Assembly: GCA_903905455.1 (NCBI GenBank)
Contig: CAIVGN010000070.1
Location: 1-34,499, forward strand
Source: an uncultured Archangium sp.
GTDB taxonomy: Bacteria; Myxococcota; Myxococcia; Myxococcales; Myxococcaceae
Length of the DNA stretch: 34,499 nt
Reading direction: 5' to 3'
The notes beneath the pieces are model-generated. The model was given only the letters and a program-made list of their open reading frames with translations, did no database searches and was not told the origin of the DNA. Shown here in pieces: positions 19,642-27,841 of the stretch. Within the stretch, counting starts at the first letter, position 1. The number at the start of each line of letters is the position of its first letter. The position numbers and the translations under genes are program-made.

Positions 19642-20924
19642 GCGAGCCGGGCGTGGGCCGCAAAGGGTCGACGCTCTACCTCCAGGTGCTGGCCGGCGTG
19701 GGCCTGGGCGTCGCCCTGGGCGTGGCACGGCCCGAGTGGGCGGTGGCGCTCAAGCCGCTGGGTGAAGGCTTCGTGGGGCTGATCAAGATGTTGATCGGCC
19801 CCATCGTCTTCACCACCGTCACCGGCGGCATCGCGGGCATGGGCGATCTCAAGAAGGTGGGCCGGGTCGGGGCCAAGGCGCTGCTGTGGTTCGAGTTGAT
19901 GACCACCGCGGCCCTGGTGCTGGGCCTGGTGATCGTCACGGTGATCGGCCCGGGCCGGGGCATTCACGCGAAGGTCGAGGCGCTGGACACCGCGCAACTC
20001 GACAAGACGCTTTCGGCGCCCCACCCCCAGGGCGTGGTGGAGCACCTGGTGGCCTTGGTACCCCAGAGCTTCGTGGGCGCCTTCGTCGGGGGTGACGTGC
20101 TGCAGGTGCTGGTGCTGGCGGTGCTCTCGGGCATCGCGCTGGCGGGACTGGGAGAGCGCGGCAAGCCGGTCCTCGCGGGCCTCGATCAGATCGCCGGGCT
20201 GTTCTTCGCGATCATCGGGGTGGTGATGCGCCTGGCCCCGGTCGGCGCGTTCGGCGCCATGGCCTTCACCATCGGCAAGTACGGCGTGGGCGCGCTGGGG
20301 AACCTCCTGCTGCTGATCGTCAGCTTCTACGCCACGTCGCTGCTGTTCGTCTTCGGGGTGCTCGGCGCGGCGCTCAAGCTCGTGGGCCTGTCGATCTTCC
20401 GCCTGGTGCGGCACCTCAAGGAGGAGCTGGTGCTGGTGCTGGGCACCTCGTCGTCCGAGTCGGCCCTGCCCTCCCTGATGACCAAGCTCGAGGCCCTGGG
20501 CTGCAGCGGGCCGGTGGTGCGGCTGGTGGTGCCCACGGGCTACTCCTTCAACCTCGACGGCACCTGCATCTACCTGACGATGGCCAGCGTCTTCGTGGCC
20601 CAGGCGCTCGACGTGCCGCTGACGCTGGGTGAACAACTCTCGCTGCTGGCGGTGCTGTTGCTGACCTCCAAGGGGGCCGCCGGGGTGACGGGCAGCGGCT
20701 TCGTGACGCTGGCGGCGACGCTGCAGTCGGTGGGCACGGTGCCGGTGGCCGGGCTCTCGTTGCTGCTGGGCATCGACCGCTTCATGTCGGAGGCGCGCGC
20801 GCTGACCAACCTCGTGGGCAACGCGGTGGCGACGCTGGTGGTGGCCAGGTGGGAAGGCGCGCTCGACCTCGAAAAGGCCCGCGCCACGCTCGAGCCGAAG
20901 CCCGACGCGCTACGGGTGCGCTGA
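19638..20924 (+). CDS. dctA: DctA-type proton/sodium-coupled C4-dicarboxylate transporter
   Basis: The 428-residue multi-helix protein belongs to the dicarboxylate/amino acid:cation symporter (SDF) family. Signature segments are GTSSSESALPSLMTKLEALG (hairpin 1 and TM7), GYSFNLDGTCIYLTMA (the N-x-D-G-T cation-site motif) and SKGAAGVTGSGFVTLAATL (hairpin 2), the last in the form typical of DctA rather than glutamate carriers. It should import succinate, fumarate and malate across the inner membrane. The start GTG 19638 overlaps the lipoprotein stop by four bases (GTGA), and no ribosome-binding site is obvious, so translation is probably coupled. Its last 15 bases overlap the converging MinD-PilZ gene. 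Its place in an operon with envelope signalling proteins is unusual. Confidence 0.92.
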   Translation: MSEPGVGRKGSTLYLQVLAGVGLGVALGVARPEWAVALKPLGEGFVGLIKMLIGPIVFTTVTGGIAGMGDLKKVGRVGAKALLWFELMTTAALVLGLVIVTVIGPGRGIHAKVEALDTAQLDKTLSAPHPQGVVEHLVALVPQSFVGAFVGGDVLQVLVLAVLSGIALAGLGERGKPVLAGLDQIAGLFFAIIGVVMRLAPVGAFGAMAFTIGKYGVGALGNLLLLIVSFYATSLLFVFGVLGAALKLVGLSIFRLVRHLKEELVLVLGTSSSESALPSLMTKLEALGCSGPVVRLVVPTGYSFNLDGTCIYLTMASVFVAQALDVPLTLGEQLSLLAVLLLTSKGAAGVTGSGFVTLAATLQSVGTVPVAGLSLLLGIDRFMSEARALTNLVGNAVATLVVARWEGALDLEKARATLEPKPDALRVR

Positions 20925-22211
20925 AGCGTCCTCGGCGCGGCGCAGCGCCTCGTCGAGCACCCGGGGGAACGACTCGGTCGAGGCGAACTCCACCCCGCCC
21001 AGGGCCTTGCCGGAACGGACGCTGCGCACGAGCACCTCGAGGTGCGGCGCCCCCTCCAGGGTACTGAAGGAGATGGTCCACCTCGAGCCGCGCTCGAGGG
21101 GCTCGGCGGTGGACACCAGCGCCCCCGACCGGGACAGCTCGGTGACCTGCCCCTCACAGCTGAGGGTTCCATTGCTGAGCTTGACGTTGAGTTCGACGGG
21201 CACGCGGGCATGGCGCCGCTGGGTCGGCGAGAGGTCCACCGGCAGCGGCTCGGCGCGGGGGGGCGCGGCGGCGAGCTCGGCCAGCACCTCGGCCTCGGCG
21301 CGGGCCCGCCGCAGCGCCTTGACGTCGACGTCGAGCAGCACCTTCGCCGCGGCGTGGAGCGCGAGCATCGACGGGTCCCGGATCGGGTCGAGCAACCACG
21401 GCCGCCGGTTGTTGACCGACTCGTGCACCTTGCGGCTTGCGCGCAGCGAACCGATCACCGGCGCCTCGACCGAGAGAAAGTCGGAGATCATGCGCGAGAC
21501 CGAGTGCGCGACGGAGCTCTCGTGGGCCTCGACCACCTGGTTGCCCAGCAGCGAGACGCCCATGGAATCGAGGAGCGCGGAGATGGCCCGCGCGAAGCCC
21601 GGGCTCTCGGCCCGCACCCGGGTGAGCAGCCCGCGCATGCGCGCCGTGTCCTGGCCCTGCCCGTCACCCAGGAGCTCGAGCTGCTCGGGGCCCTGGGCGA
21701 GCTGGCGCAGCAGGCGGTGCACCGCGCCCTTCAGGAAGGCATAGGCGTTCTGCACCGAGGTGAGCTGCGGGGTGGTCACCACGAGCCGCAGATCGGCGAC
21801 GTTGAAGACGTCCAGGGCGTTGAAGCTGGTACCGGCGCCGACATCGACCACCACCACGTCGGCGTCGAGGGCCGACACGTGGCGCAGCAGCTTGAGCTTC
21901 TGGGTGTGGGCGAGGTTCGCGGCGCCGGGGTGCGCGGGGCTGCCGGCGATGAGCTCGAGGTTCGGGACGAGGGTCGGCAGCCGGGCCTCGGCCAGGGAGC
22001 AGATCTCCTGGTTGAAGAGGCTGTCGAGCGTGCGCGGGAGCCGGTCGACCCCCAACAGGGTGTGGAGGTTGGGGGCCCCGAGGTCGGCGTCGACCAGGAC
22101 CACCCGGCGGCCGCACTGGGCGAAGGCCACGGCGAGATTGGCCGAGACGAGGCTCTTGCCCACGCCCCCTTTGCCACCTCCCACCGAGATGATTCGCCCC
22201 GCCTCTTTCAT
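20910..22211 (-). CDS. MinD/ParA-family ATPase fused to a C-terminal PilZ domain
   Basis: From ATG 22211 the protein has 433 residues. The first ~290 are a MinD/FlhG-like deviant-Walker ATPase: GGGKGGVGKS (11-20), DADLGAPNLHTLLG (41-54) and VVVVDVGAG (119-127). A linker leads to a PilZ domain (about 331-425) with the RxxxR motif (RRHAR, 332-336) and T-E-L-S-R-S-G, where canonical domains have D/N-x-S-x-x-G. MinD/ParA proteins are ATP-switch dimers that position cell structures; FlhG sets flagellum placement. PilZ could tie this to c-di-GMP. It shares the Glu substitution with the small PilZ protein at 1817-2200. A GTG at 22277 would add 22 residues ahead of the conserved start and is less likely. 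Confidence 0.9.
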   Translation of the reverse strand: MKEAGRIISVGGGKGGVGKSLVSANLAVAFAQCGRRVVLVDADLGAPNLHTLLGVDRLPRTLDSLFNQEICSLAEARLPTLVPNLELIAGSPAHPGAANLAHTQKLKLLRHVSALDADVVVVDVGAGTSFNALDVFNVADLRLVVTTPQLTSVQNAYAFLKGAVHRLLRQLAQGPEQLELLGDGQGQDTARMRGLLTRVRAESPGFARAISALLDSMGVSLLGNQVVEAHESSVAHSVSRMISDFLSVEAPVIGSLRASRKVHESVNNRRPWLLDPIRDPSMLALHAAAKVLLDVDVKALRRARAEAEVLAELAAAPPRAEPLPVDLSPTQRRHARVPVELNVKLSNGTLSCEGQVTELSRSGALVSTAEPLERGSRWTISFSTLEGAPHLEVLVRSVRSGKALGGVEFASTESFPRVLDEALRRAEDASAHP

Positions 22212-22322
22212 GACGGGACCAGCTGATCGCAAGGTTCGCGCCCACGGGGCCTTCCGCCCGGACGGGAACGATTTCACCGGGTCATCCGTGGTCGCGAAGT
22301 CGTGGCGACCCCAGCCATCGGC

Positions 22323-24092
22323 TCAGTCCAGCCGGGGGCCGCGCTTCTTCTGCAACAGGGCGCTCGCTTCGAGCACATCGGTGTACGTGAGCTGCCCTTC
22401 GGCGCCCTGGCTCAGCTCGGCGGCATTCGCCTCGTCGGTGTCGAGGTGCATCTCGAGGCGGTACTTGGGGCTGACACGGACCAGCACGTCGCCGAACACG
22501 AGATCGCGCGGCCCGCCGACGATGGCCACCTCGACTTCGTCCCCGTCGACCACGTCGTAGGCGGTGGCGTCGTCGGGCCCCATGTGAATGTGCCGCTTGG
22601 CGCAGATGAGGCCCTCGGGGAGATGCACGGTGCCCTTCGGCCCCTCGAGGGTGATGGGCGCGCTGCCGGCCACCTTGCCCGAGTCGCGGATGGGCGCGTC
22701 CACGCCGAGGACGAACTCGTCGCTGCGGCTGATCTCCACCTGGCTGGCGGAGCGCAGGGGCCCCAGGAGCCGCACGCCGTTGATGCGGTTGCGCGGCCCG
22801 ATGACGTTCACCTTCTCTTCGCAGGCGTACTGGCCGGGCTGGCTGATGTCCTTGAGCCGGGTGGGCGTGGCGTCGGCGCCGAACAACTGCGCGAAGGTGG
22901 CCGCGTCGAGGTGGAGGTGCCGGGCGGAGATCGCGATGGGGATGGGCCGGGGGCTCTTCACCGCGGTCTTCTCGCGCACCAGGCCCACGGTCTGCCGGGC
23001 AATGGACAGCTCCTCGTCGGTCTTCACCACCATCGCCGCCACGCGCGAATGCGGCGCGGAGATGGTGGCCACGGGCTGGTCGCGGGTCACCTTCGCGTCG
23101 GCGTTGCGATCGTCGTCGAACACCAGGCCGAGGAAGTCGAAGCGCTGGAGCATGCGGTTGCGCATGGCCACGGCGTTCTCCCCGATGCCCCCGGTGAGCA
23201 CCACGGCGTCGAGGCCGCCCATCACCGCGGCGTAGGCCCCGATGTACTTGCGCACGCGGTGGGCGAAGACGGACACGGCGAGGCGGCAGCGATCATCGCC
23301 CTCGGCGGCGCGTTGCTCGATGTCGCGCAGATCGTTGCTCACCCCCGAGAGCCCGGCGAGGCCGGCGCGCGAGTTGAGCAGCACGTCGAGGGAGCTGGCG
23401 TCGAAGTCGCCGCTGCGCAGCAAGGTGAGGAGCACGCCGGGGTCGAGATCTCCACCGCGGGTGCCCATGACCAGGCCGTCGAGGGGCGTCAGGCCCATGC
23501 TGGTCTCGGTCGAGTGGCCGAACTCCACCGCGCAGGCGCTCGCGCCGTTACCGAGGTGCAGGGTGACGAGGCGCAGCTCGCTCAGGGGGCGCTGCAGGTG
23601 CTTGGCCGCGAGCTCCGCGACGTAGGCGTGGCTGGTGCCGTGGAAGCCGTAGCGGCGCAGGTCGTACTTTTTCGCCACCTCGAGATCGAGGGCGTAGGTG
23701 CGGGCGCGGCGCGGCATGCGGGCGTGGAACGCGGTGTCGAAGACCGCGACCTGGGGCAGCAAGGGGAACGCGGCCCGCGCGGCGCGGATGCCGGCGAGGT
23801 TGGCGGGATTGTGCAGGGGCGCGAGCGGAATGCAGGCCTCGATGCCCTTCTCGACGGCGTCGTCGACAAGGGTGGCGTCCACGAACTTTTCCCCGCCGTG
23901 CACCACGCGGTGGCCGATGGCGCCGAGGTTCAGCCCTTTCACCTCGGCGAAGACCTGGGCGAGCGCCTCGGCGTGGGTGACGGCCTGTCCGATGCGCTCG
24001 ACCTGGCCCTGGCGCAGCACCGCCGAGGTGGCGGTGTCGATGACCTGGAACTTCACGCTCGAGCTGCCCGAGTTGAGGACGAGGACGTTCAT
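22323..24092 (-). CDS. ackA: Acetate kinase fused to PduL-type phosphotransacylase
   Basis: One 589-residue frame contains two enzymes. Residues 1-372 are a complete acetate kinase (NSGSSSVKF at 7-15, HRVVHGG 61-67, FDTAFH 118-123, GFHGTSH 149-155, GTRGGDLDPG 210-219, GGIGENA 301-307). Residues about 383-559 are a PduL phosphotransacylase with its metal-binding motifs RHLHL (391-395), RHIHM (500-504) and MHLDTDEANA (548-557). PduL makes acyl-phosphate from acyl-CoA, and acetate kinase uses it to make ATP; in reverse, the fusion would activate acetate. A fusion channelling acetyl phosphate would follow. Normally these are separate genes; here they join without a stop or frameshift. ATG 24092 is chosen because it gives the family's MNVLVLNSGS start. 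A basic 30-residue tail follows. Confidence 0.95.
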   Translation of the reverse strand: MNVLVLNSGSSSVKFQVIDTATSAVLRQGQVERIGQAVTHAEALAQVFAEVKGLNLGAIGHRVVHGGEKFVDATLVDDAVEKGIEACIPLAPLHNPANLAGIRAARAAFPLLPQVAVFDTAFHARMPRRARTYALDLEVAKKYDLRRYGFHGTSHAYVAELAAKHLQRPLSELRLVTLHLGNGASACAVEFGHSTETSMGLTPLDGLVMGTRGGDLDPGVLLTLLRSGDFDASSLDVLLNSRAGLAGLSGVSNDLRDIEQRAAEGDDRCRLAVSVFAHRVRKYIGAYAAVMGGLDAVVLTGGIGENAVAMRNRMLQRFDFLGLVFDDDRNADAKVTRDQPVATISAPHSRVAAMVVKTDEELSIARQTVGLVREKTAVKSPRPIPIAISARHLHLDAATFAQLFGADATPTRLKDISQPGQYACEEKVNVIGPRNRINGVRLLGPLRSASQVEISRSDEFVLGVDAPIRDSGKVAGSAPITLEGPKGTVHLPEGLICAKRHIHMGPDDATAYDVVDGDEVEVAIVGGPRDLVFGDVLVRVSPKYRLEMHLDTDEANAAELSQGAEGQLTYTDVLEASALLQKKRGPRLD

Positions 24093-24224
24093 GGGCCGGG
24101 AGGCTACACCCCGCGCGCCGCGGTGATTCACCACAAGGAGCAGGCCCGGGGCCGCGAATGCGTGCCTCGAGGCCCCCGCCCTCTATGACCCCACCCGTCA
24201 GCGCAGATTCGTAGAGTCCGGGGC

Positions 24225-25172
24225 ATGGAAAACACCACGAGCTACGACATCATCGGCGACATCCACGGCCACCTCGCCCCGCTCGAGGCCCTGCTGACGA
24301 AGCTCGGCTACCAGCGGAGGAGTGGCGCGTGGCAGCACTCCACGCGCAAGGCCGTCTTCGTCGGTGACTTCATCGACCGCGGGCCGAACCAGGTCGCCGT
24401 GGTGCAGACGGCCCGCGCGATGGTCGACGCGGGGAACGCCATCGCCGTGATGGGCAACCACGAACTCAATGCCTCCGCGTATTTCCATGTCGATCCGCAC
24501 ACGGGCAAGCCGTTGCGACGCCACGACGACGAGAACCGGAAACAGCACGGTGCGTTCCTCGCGGAGGTCGAGGGGACTCCGCTTCACGCCGAGTTGATCG
24601 GCTGGTTCCTCACGCTGCCGCTGTGGCTCGACCTGCCGGGGCTGCAGGTGGTGCATGCGTGTTGGCACCCCTCCTCCATGCGCTACCTCTCGGGCCGGTT
24701 GCAGGACCGACGCCTGCCGCTGGAGTTGCTCGCCGAAGCGACGCTGGAGCCCGCGGACGGATCGAAGCCAGCGCCCGGGACGACGCTCTTTGGGGCGGTC
24801 GAGGCGCTGACCAAGGGCATCGAGGTGCCGCTTCCCGAGGGCGTGGTGTTTCAAGACCACGGGGGGCGTGAGCGCAGGCACGCCCGGGTCCCGTGGTGGA
24901 AGGCCGACGCCACCTACCGCGATTCGCTCGGGGTCGACGACGCCGCGCGGAGCCAGTTGCCCCAGACGCCCTTGCCTGACCACGCGGTCGCCGGCATGCA
25001 GCGCGAGAAGCCCGTGCTCTTCGGTCATTACTGGATGAGCGGAGTTCCGACGGTCGCCGGGCCGCTGGCGACGTGCATCGACTACTCCATCGCCCAGAAG
25101 GGCCTGCTGTGCGCGTATCGCTTCGACGGCGAGCCGACGCTCGAGACCGGGCGCCTGGTCAGCGTGGCCTGA
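24225..25172 (+). CDS. Calcineurin-like (PPP-type) metallophosphoesterase
   Basis: The 315-residue protein has the three metal-binding motifs of the PPP superfamily in order: GDIHG (residues 11-15), GDFIDRG (about 46-52) and GNHE (about 84-87), with later His residues (HACWHPSS and FGHYWMSG) completing the site. Relatives include PrpA-type protein phosphatases and ApaH diadenosine tetraphosphatase; which substrate applies cannot be told from sequence. The C-terminal half (EGVVFQDHGGRERRHARV onward) is longer than in minimal PPP enzymes. It stands alone, divergent from the acetate kinase fusion. In a window with two Ser/Thr kinases a protein-phosphatase role is attractive but unproven. Confidence 0.88.
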   Translation: MENTTSYDIIGDIHGHLAPLEALLTKLGYQRRSGAWQHSTRKAVFVGDFIDRGPNQVAVVQTARAMVDAGNAIAVMGNHELNASAYFHVDPHTGKPLRRHDDENRKQHGAFLAEVEGTPLHAELIGWFLTLPLWLDLPGLQVVHACWHPSSMRYLSGRLQDRRLPLELLAEATLEPADGSKPAPGTTLFGAVEALTKGIEVPLPEGVVFQDHGGRERRHARVPWWKADATYRDSLGVDDAARSQLPQTPLPDHAVAGMQREKPVLFGHYWMSGVPTVAGPLATCIDYSIAQKGLLCAYRFDGEPTLETGRLVSVA

Positions 25173-25335
25173 GGAGACGCGAGGGAGCATCGCATCGAAG
25201 ACGGGGAGGCCTGTTTCCCGACATTCGAGCCCGGGTTGTCCGAATGCCGCGTCAGAACCCGAAAGCAAACAGCCCACATTTACTTTACAAATACACACAA
25301 TCGATCCGCGATCGCCCCTCGACAAACGCCCGCCG

Positions 25336-25779
25336 TTAGAGCGTTGAACCCCTTCCCTTGAGAAGAAACAGGGCGCTGAGAAGAAGCACGGGACACAGTA
25401 GAAGGAAGCCGAGAGGCTCCATCCAGAGGTCCCCAAAGGTGTCCATGCGGAAATCGGTGGGCAGCGCTGGGTCGTAGTACAGGCGCACGCGCTGCCCGAC
25501 CTCGAACACCCGCCTCCAGGAGCCGACCCGGTCCTCAGCGGTCACCTCGCGCCCCCCGGCGAGCTCGTAGCGGACGACCGGGTGGTGGGAGAGGGTCTTG
25601 CCCCCGCCGCGGGTGACCATCTCGACCACCACGCCCGCCGTCGCCGGGCACGCATTCCGGAAGTGCATGGAGTCGCGGATTTCCTGGAACAGCCTCACGA
25701 CGCAGACGAGCGCGAGGAGCATCGAGGAGCACCCCGCGAAGCGGTCGCGCGAGAGGACGGTCACGATGAGGAGGAACAA
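25336..25779 (-). CDS. DUF3592 membrane protein
   Basis: The 147-residue protein shows the DUF3592 layout: an N-terminal hydrophobic segment, a small beta domain (AGVVVEMV, HPVVRYELAGGRE, VGQRVRLYYDP) and a C-terminal membrane helix (GFLLLCPVLLLSALFLL). The function of the family is unknown. The frame opens with TTG 25779 without a clear ribosome-binding site; ATG 25722 is an alternative that would shorten the first hydrophobic segment. It converges with the phosphoesterase gene across a 163-base AT-richer gap that has two short hairpins (25202-25220 and 25222-25246) but no T tract. Confidence 0.75.
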   Translation of the reverse strand: MFLLIVTVLSRDRFAGCSSMLLALVCVVRLFQEIRDSMHFRNACPATAGVVVEMVTRGGGKTLSHHPVVRYELAGGREVTAEDRVGSWRRVFEVGQRVRLYYDPALPTDFRMDTFGDLWMEPLGFLLLCPVLLLSALFLLKGRGSTL

Positions 25780-25957
25780 ACCACGTTACGGGGCCGCGAT
25801 GTCTCTGTCAGCGAGGACGCCGCGTCCGCCAACCAGCCGCGCGGGTCAGGACGAGACGGTGAAGGCGACCGGCGACAGCGCCCCCTCGGGAGACAGCGGA
25901 AGGACTCGGCATGGCCTGCGACGACCGTGGTGATTCCTCCCACGAGGGCCGCACTCG

Positions 25958-26401
25958 TCAGTCTTCCTTCCGCATCGTGCACTGGCCGGAGAGGACCACC
26001 GTGGTGAACATCGCGCCCACCCAACTGACCGCCGAGAACGGCACGGCGATCCGCACCTGGACCGGCGTGTTGGGCAGGGCGGTCGATGGGTCGGCCGGGT
26101 TGAGCGTAACCGTGTGCCCGGTGATGCTGGCGAGGGCGAGGGCGGAGTTGATGTTCGCGAGGACCGTCGTCGTCGTGGTTCCAGAGAGCGACGCCTCACG
26201 CGCGCCCGCTCGGGCCGCGTTGCTGAGGGTCTGCTCCACCATCAGCAAGCGGCCCGCCTCGAAGATGCCGAACACGAGCAGCAACAGCACCGGTACCACC
26301 ACGGCGAACTCGACGGCGGCGGCGCCCCTGCGTCGGGCGCGCTGACACCGCGAGGTGGTTCGAGTCGGGGACACTGCGGGCGTTTCATCGTGGTTCCTCA
26401 T
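25958..26401 (-). CDS. TadE-like pseudopilin
   Basis: The 147-residue protein has the TadE/TadF signature: a basic N-terminus (RARRRGAAAVEFAVVVPVLL) running into one hydrophobic helix, then E-x-x-R-x-x-x-V-E-Q-T-L-S-N-A-A-R-A-G-A-R-E-A, and a short beta-rich ectodomain. The G-A-A-A-V-E-F context is the likely cleavage site for the Tad prepilin peptidase. TadE-type proteins are minor pilins needed to assemble the Flp pilus. It starts 11 bases after tadG on the same strand, so the two form an operon. A second TadE-like gene (31715-32128) lies in the other half of the locus. Confidence 0.88.
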   Translation of the reverse strand: MRNHDETPAVSPTRTTSRCQRARRRGAAAVEFAVVVPVLLLLVFGIFEAGRLLMVEQTLSNAARAGAREASLSGTTTTTVLANINSALALASITGHTVTLNPADPSTALPNTPVQVRIAVPFSAVSWVGAMFTTVVLSGQCTMRKED

Positions 26402-26412
26402 CGTCACTCCCC

Positions 26413-27492
26413 TCACTCTTGGTAGACGAGATGCGGCGGCAGCGTCGCGCAGACGGAAAACATGCCCTTCGCGAGATCGGCCGGCACAGGGGTCTGGAAG
26501 AAGGTGCCCTTGCCGCACACCAGCGCCCTCACGTTCGCCGCGCCGCCCGAGCCCTGATTGGAAGAGTAGTAGATGGCGAAAATCGAGTAGCCCTTGGCGC
26601 AGGCTGCCTTCGCGGCCGCGACCGCGCGTGACTGAGGGGTCCCACCGGGCGTCGTCTGTTCGTTCGGCTCGCCGTCGGTGACCACGATCATTGCGCACCC
26701 CTGGCCGGTGGTGCAGGTCATGGTGTCGAGCTGCTGCATGCCTCCGACGATGGCCGCTTCGGTGTTGGTCCCGCTGCACGGCGGCGCCCCGCGGCTGTCG
26801 CAGGCCTTGATGCCGTTGATCGCGGTCGAGATGGTGTTGTAGCCGGTGCTCGTCATGTCCTGGGGAGCCACCATCGTCTTCGACACGCCGGTGAACTCCG
26901 TCAGGCCGACGTGGGTGCCGGTGCCGGTGTGCGTCTTGACGCAGCCGAGCAGCGCCTGATCGGCGGCGATGGCGTGGCTGACCTGGTTCTTGAAGGACGC
27001 CGTGACGTCCTGCACGATCACGAGGTTCCACGACTTCGAGGCGGTCCCGAACGTCGCCACGGCGCGGGCCGTCTCGTTCACGCTCGCGACCCCGAAGATC
27101 GACGCGAAGAACGTCGGCGCGGCAACATTCGCGGTGACCCTGCACGCATCCGGCTGCACGGTCCCCGACTGAGGGGTGAAGATCCGGGTGGCGACGTTCC
27201 AATTCCCGAACTGCACATCGGCGTTCTGGATGATGACGGGCACCCCCATGACGGAGTTGTTCTGCCCGTAGAGTTTCGCCCGGCTCACCGCAGTCGCGGC
27301 GTCAGTCGCCATCCCGCTTTCACAGGCCAACGCCGCGGCCGCGCTCGCATTCTCGAGCTGCGCCTTGCTGGCAAATAGGTAGCCGACGTCAACGGCCAGC
27401 GCGGTGAGCCCGATGAGGACTGGGAGCACGACCGCGAAGGTCACCGCCACGCCACCACGCGCTCTGGACGACCACCTCGCCGACCTAGCCAT
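26413..27492 (-). CDS. TadG-like protein with von Willebrand factor A domain
   Basis: ATG 27492 follows GGAGG by five bases; the product has 359 residues. An N-terminal TadG/TadE-type signal (RARGGVAVTFAVVLPVLIGL) leads to the conserved helix with D-V-G-Y-L-F and Q-L-E-N-A-S-A-A-A-A-L-A. From about 155 to 345 a vWA-like domain follows, with IVQDVTASF (Asp162, Thr164, Ser166 as a D-x-T-x-S version of the MIDAS), Thr242/Thr244 and VTDGEPNE (Asp273). Several Cys (184, 231, 239, 260, 266, 299, 326, 348) suggest disulfides. Such TadG proteins are envelope components of Tad pili and some act in adhesion. It is followed after 11 bases by tadE. Confidence 0.88.
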   Translation of the reverse strand: MARSARWSSRARGGVAVTFAVVLPVLIGLTALAVDVGYLFASKAQLENASAAAALACESGMATDAATAVSRAKLYGQNNSVMGVPVIIQNADVQFGNWNVATRIFTPQSGTVQPDACRVTANVAAPTFFASIFGVASVNETARAVATFGTASKSWNLVIVQDVTASFKNQVSHAIAADQALLGCVKTHTGTGTHVGLTEFTGVSKTMVAPQDMTSTGYNTISTAINGIKACDSRGAPPCSGTNTEAAIVGGMQQLDTMTCTTGQGCAMIVVTDGEPNEQTTPGGTPQSRAVAAAKAACAKGYSIFAIYYSSNQGSGGAANVRALVCGKGTFFQTPVPADLAKGMFSVCATLPPHLVYQE

Positions 27493-27590
27493 CGTAGCCT
27501 CCCGTTGCACTCCCCGATTCCCGCCGCTGCGCCGATGCCCGCGTCGCAATCGAAAGTTGCTTCCGCGATCACGGAACCAGCGCCTACCCG

Positions 27591-27606
27591 AGCATTCGAC
27601 ATGCCA
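27591..27606 (-). promoter_or_regulatory. Sigma-54 (-24/-12) promoter of tadG-tadE
   Basis: On the minus strand the sequence is TGGCATGTCGAATGCT. Against TGGCACG-N4-TTGCW it differs at two positions, and the invariant GG and GC are 12 bases apart. Transcription would start near 27580, about 88 bases before the tadG start codon. Sigma-54 promoters need an enhancer-binding activator; none is encoded here. Confidence 0.65.
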
Positions 27607-27806
27607 ATCCGAGCCTCCGAACTTCAGCGGGCTTTAGCGCGATCGCCTCAGGCGACTGCACGCATGGGTTGCGGACCGGTCCAGATAGTGCGCTCTACCT
27701 ACGACGACCTCGCCTGCACTGCGTCCCCCAAGCCGTAACGCACACAGAGTATTGGACATCGGCGATTGCCGGAACACCAACCGCTACATGCTGTGTTCGC
27801 AGTGAG

Positions 27807-27818
27807 GTGAGCGCTCAC
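27807..27818 (+). promoter_or_regulatory. Perfect 12-base palindrome, possible operator
   Basis: GTGAGCGCTCAC is self-complementary over all 12 bases and lies 24 bases ahead of the preferred start of the membrane protein gene, a usual place for a dimeric repressor site. No cognate regulator is identified. Confidence 0.3.
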
Positions 27819-27841
27819 GAATATTGCAGCCACACGCCGTG

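Larger units (their letters stand above)
27493..27823 (+). other. Intergenic region between tadG and the low-G+C island
   Basis: This region holds no convincing gene. It contains a sigma-54 type promoter for tadG (27591-27606), a 12-base perfect palindrome (27807-27818) near the start of the plus-strand membrane protein gene, and the sharp drop in G+C that marks the island. The 9-mer ACAGAGTAT (27744-27752) recurs at 30872-30880. Confidence 0.6.

Noticed and set aside
15604-19728. 1374-codon minus-strand frame, repetitive
   Set aside because: Mirror of the Cys-rich repeats; repetitiveness derives from the sense strand and the product is Ala/Val/Arg-rich without a recognisable fold.
22302-24188. 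628-codon plus-strand frame
   Set aside because: Antisense to the AckA-PduL gene, which has full motifs.
25202-25246. Two hairpins between the phosphoesterase and DUF3592 genes as terminators
   Set aside because: Stems of six pairs and no T tract; could be Rho-dependent but not supported.
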